Source: Pyrocephalus nanus
Lineage: Eukaryota; Chordata; Aves; Passeriformes; Tyrannidae
Direction: 5' to 3'
Length of the DNA stretch: 64,000 nucleotides
NCBI GenBank assembly: GCA_038380795.1
Contig: CM076275.1
Span: 2,916,501-2,980,500, forward strand
Positions within the stretch are counted from its first letter, which is position 1. Each line of letters opens with the position of its first letter. The translations under genes and the position numbers were made by a program. This document shows, piece after piece, positions 61,260 through 64,000 of this stretch. The notes under the pieces were generated by a model. That model was not told where the DNA came from, ran no database searches, and saw only the letters and a program-made list of their open reading frames with translations.

Positions 61260-61310
61260 ATGCTCATTTGGCAGCCTCCAAGAAATAACACAGCTCAGCA
61301 GTGGCAATAA
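61260..61310 (+). promoter_or_regulatory. SMAD5: 16-codon uORF ahead of SMAD5
   Basis: ATG CTC ATT TGG ... CAA TAA. It is a complete short frame ending 92 nt before the SMAD5 ATG, leaving room for reinitiation. Its peptide begins MLIWQPPRNN. The Kozak context is weak. Confidence 0.5.
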
Positions 61311-61330
61311 CTGCCTTGGGGACACCCTGA

Positions 61331-63964
<2,634 letters not shown>

Positions 63965-64000
63965 CTGATACTCCACCTCCTGCCTATATGCCCCCTGATG
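63965..64000 (+). CDS. SMAD5: SMAD5 third coding exon, partial (PY motif)
   Basis: The acceptor is cacccctgtag. The exon reads ADTPPPAYMPPD (residues 219-230) and runs off the window end after one more base. PPAY is the PY motif bound by WW domains of SMURF E3 ligases. The MH2 domain exons follow beyond the window. Confidence 0.95.
   Translation, partial: MILHLLPICPLM

Overview
The window is vertebrate nuclear DNA, almost certainly from a bird. Two protein-coding genes lie on the + strand: the 3' part of TGFBI at the left edge and the 5' part of SMAD5 at the right edge. This is the conserved TGFBI-SMAD5 order known from human 5q31 and other amniotes. The bird assignment rests on several fragments of CR1 retrotransposon with the avian-type 3' end, compact introns, and near-identity of the SMAD5 MH1 domain to other amniotes. 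The species cannot be told from the sequence.

Layout. Positions 1-5125 hold eight coding exons of TGFBI, corresponding to the last eight of the human gene. Their summed length of 693 nt is exactly 231 codons, stop included. They encode the end of FAS1 domain 3, all of FAS1 domain 4, the RGD motif and the C-terminus. A U-rich 3'UTR follows, with polyadenylation signals near 5437 and 5783-5801. Positions 5.8-52.3 kb are intergenic. I find no protein-coding gene there, only CR1 pieces on both strands, older diverged repeats, homopolymers and microsatellites, a GC-rich block with an isolated TATA box near 25.33 kb, and an isolated CpG island at about 44.19-44.65 kb. A large CpG island at 52.33-53.27 kb is the likely SMAD5 promoter and untranslated first exon. 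It is followed by a MIR-type SINE and about 8 kb of intron. The first coding exon of SMAD5 (ATG at 61403) encodes the whole MH1 domain. The next two exons encode the linker up to the PY motif, and the window ends inside the third coding exon.

The two genes belong to related biology. TGFBI encodes a secreted matrix protein induced by TGF-beta. SMAD5 encodes a receptor-regulated SMAD of the BMP branch. They have separate promoters and nothing here suggests co-transcription. The most interesting unexplained signals are the intergenic CpG island with a YY1-like site and a good splice donor (possible upstream SMAD5 or lncRNA promoter), the TATA-box promoter candidate at 25.33 kb, a G21/C14 pair inside one TGFBI intron, and start-stop and short uORFs ahead of the SMAD5 ATG. 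I see no CRISPR array, operon, prokaryotic system, intact transposon or RNA gene that I can support.
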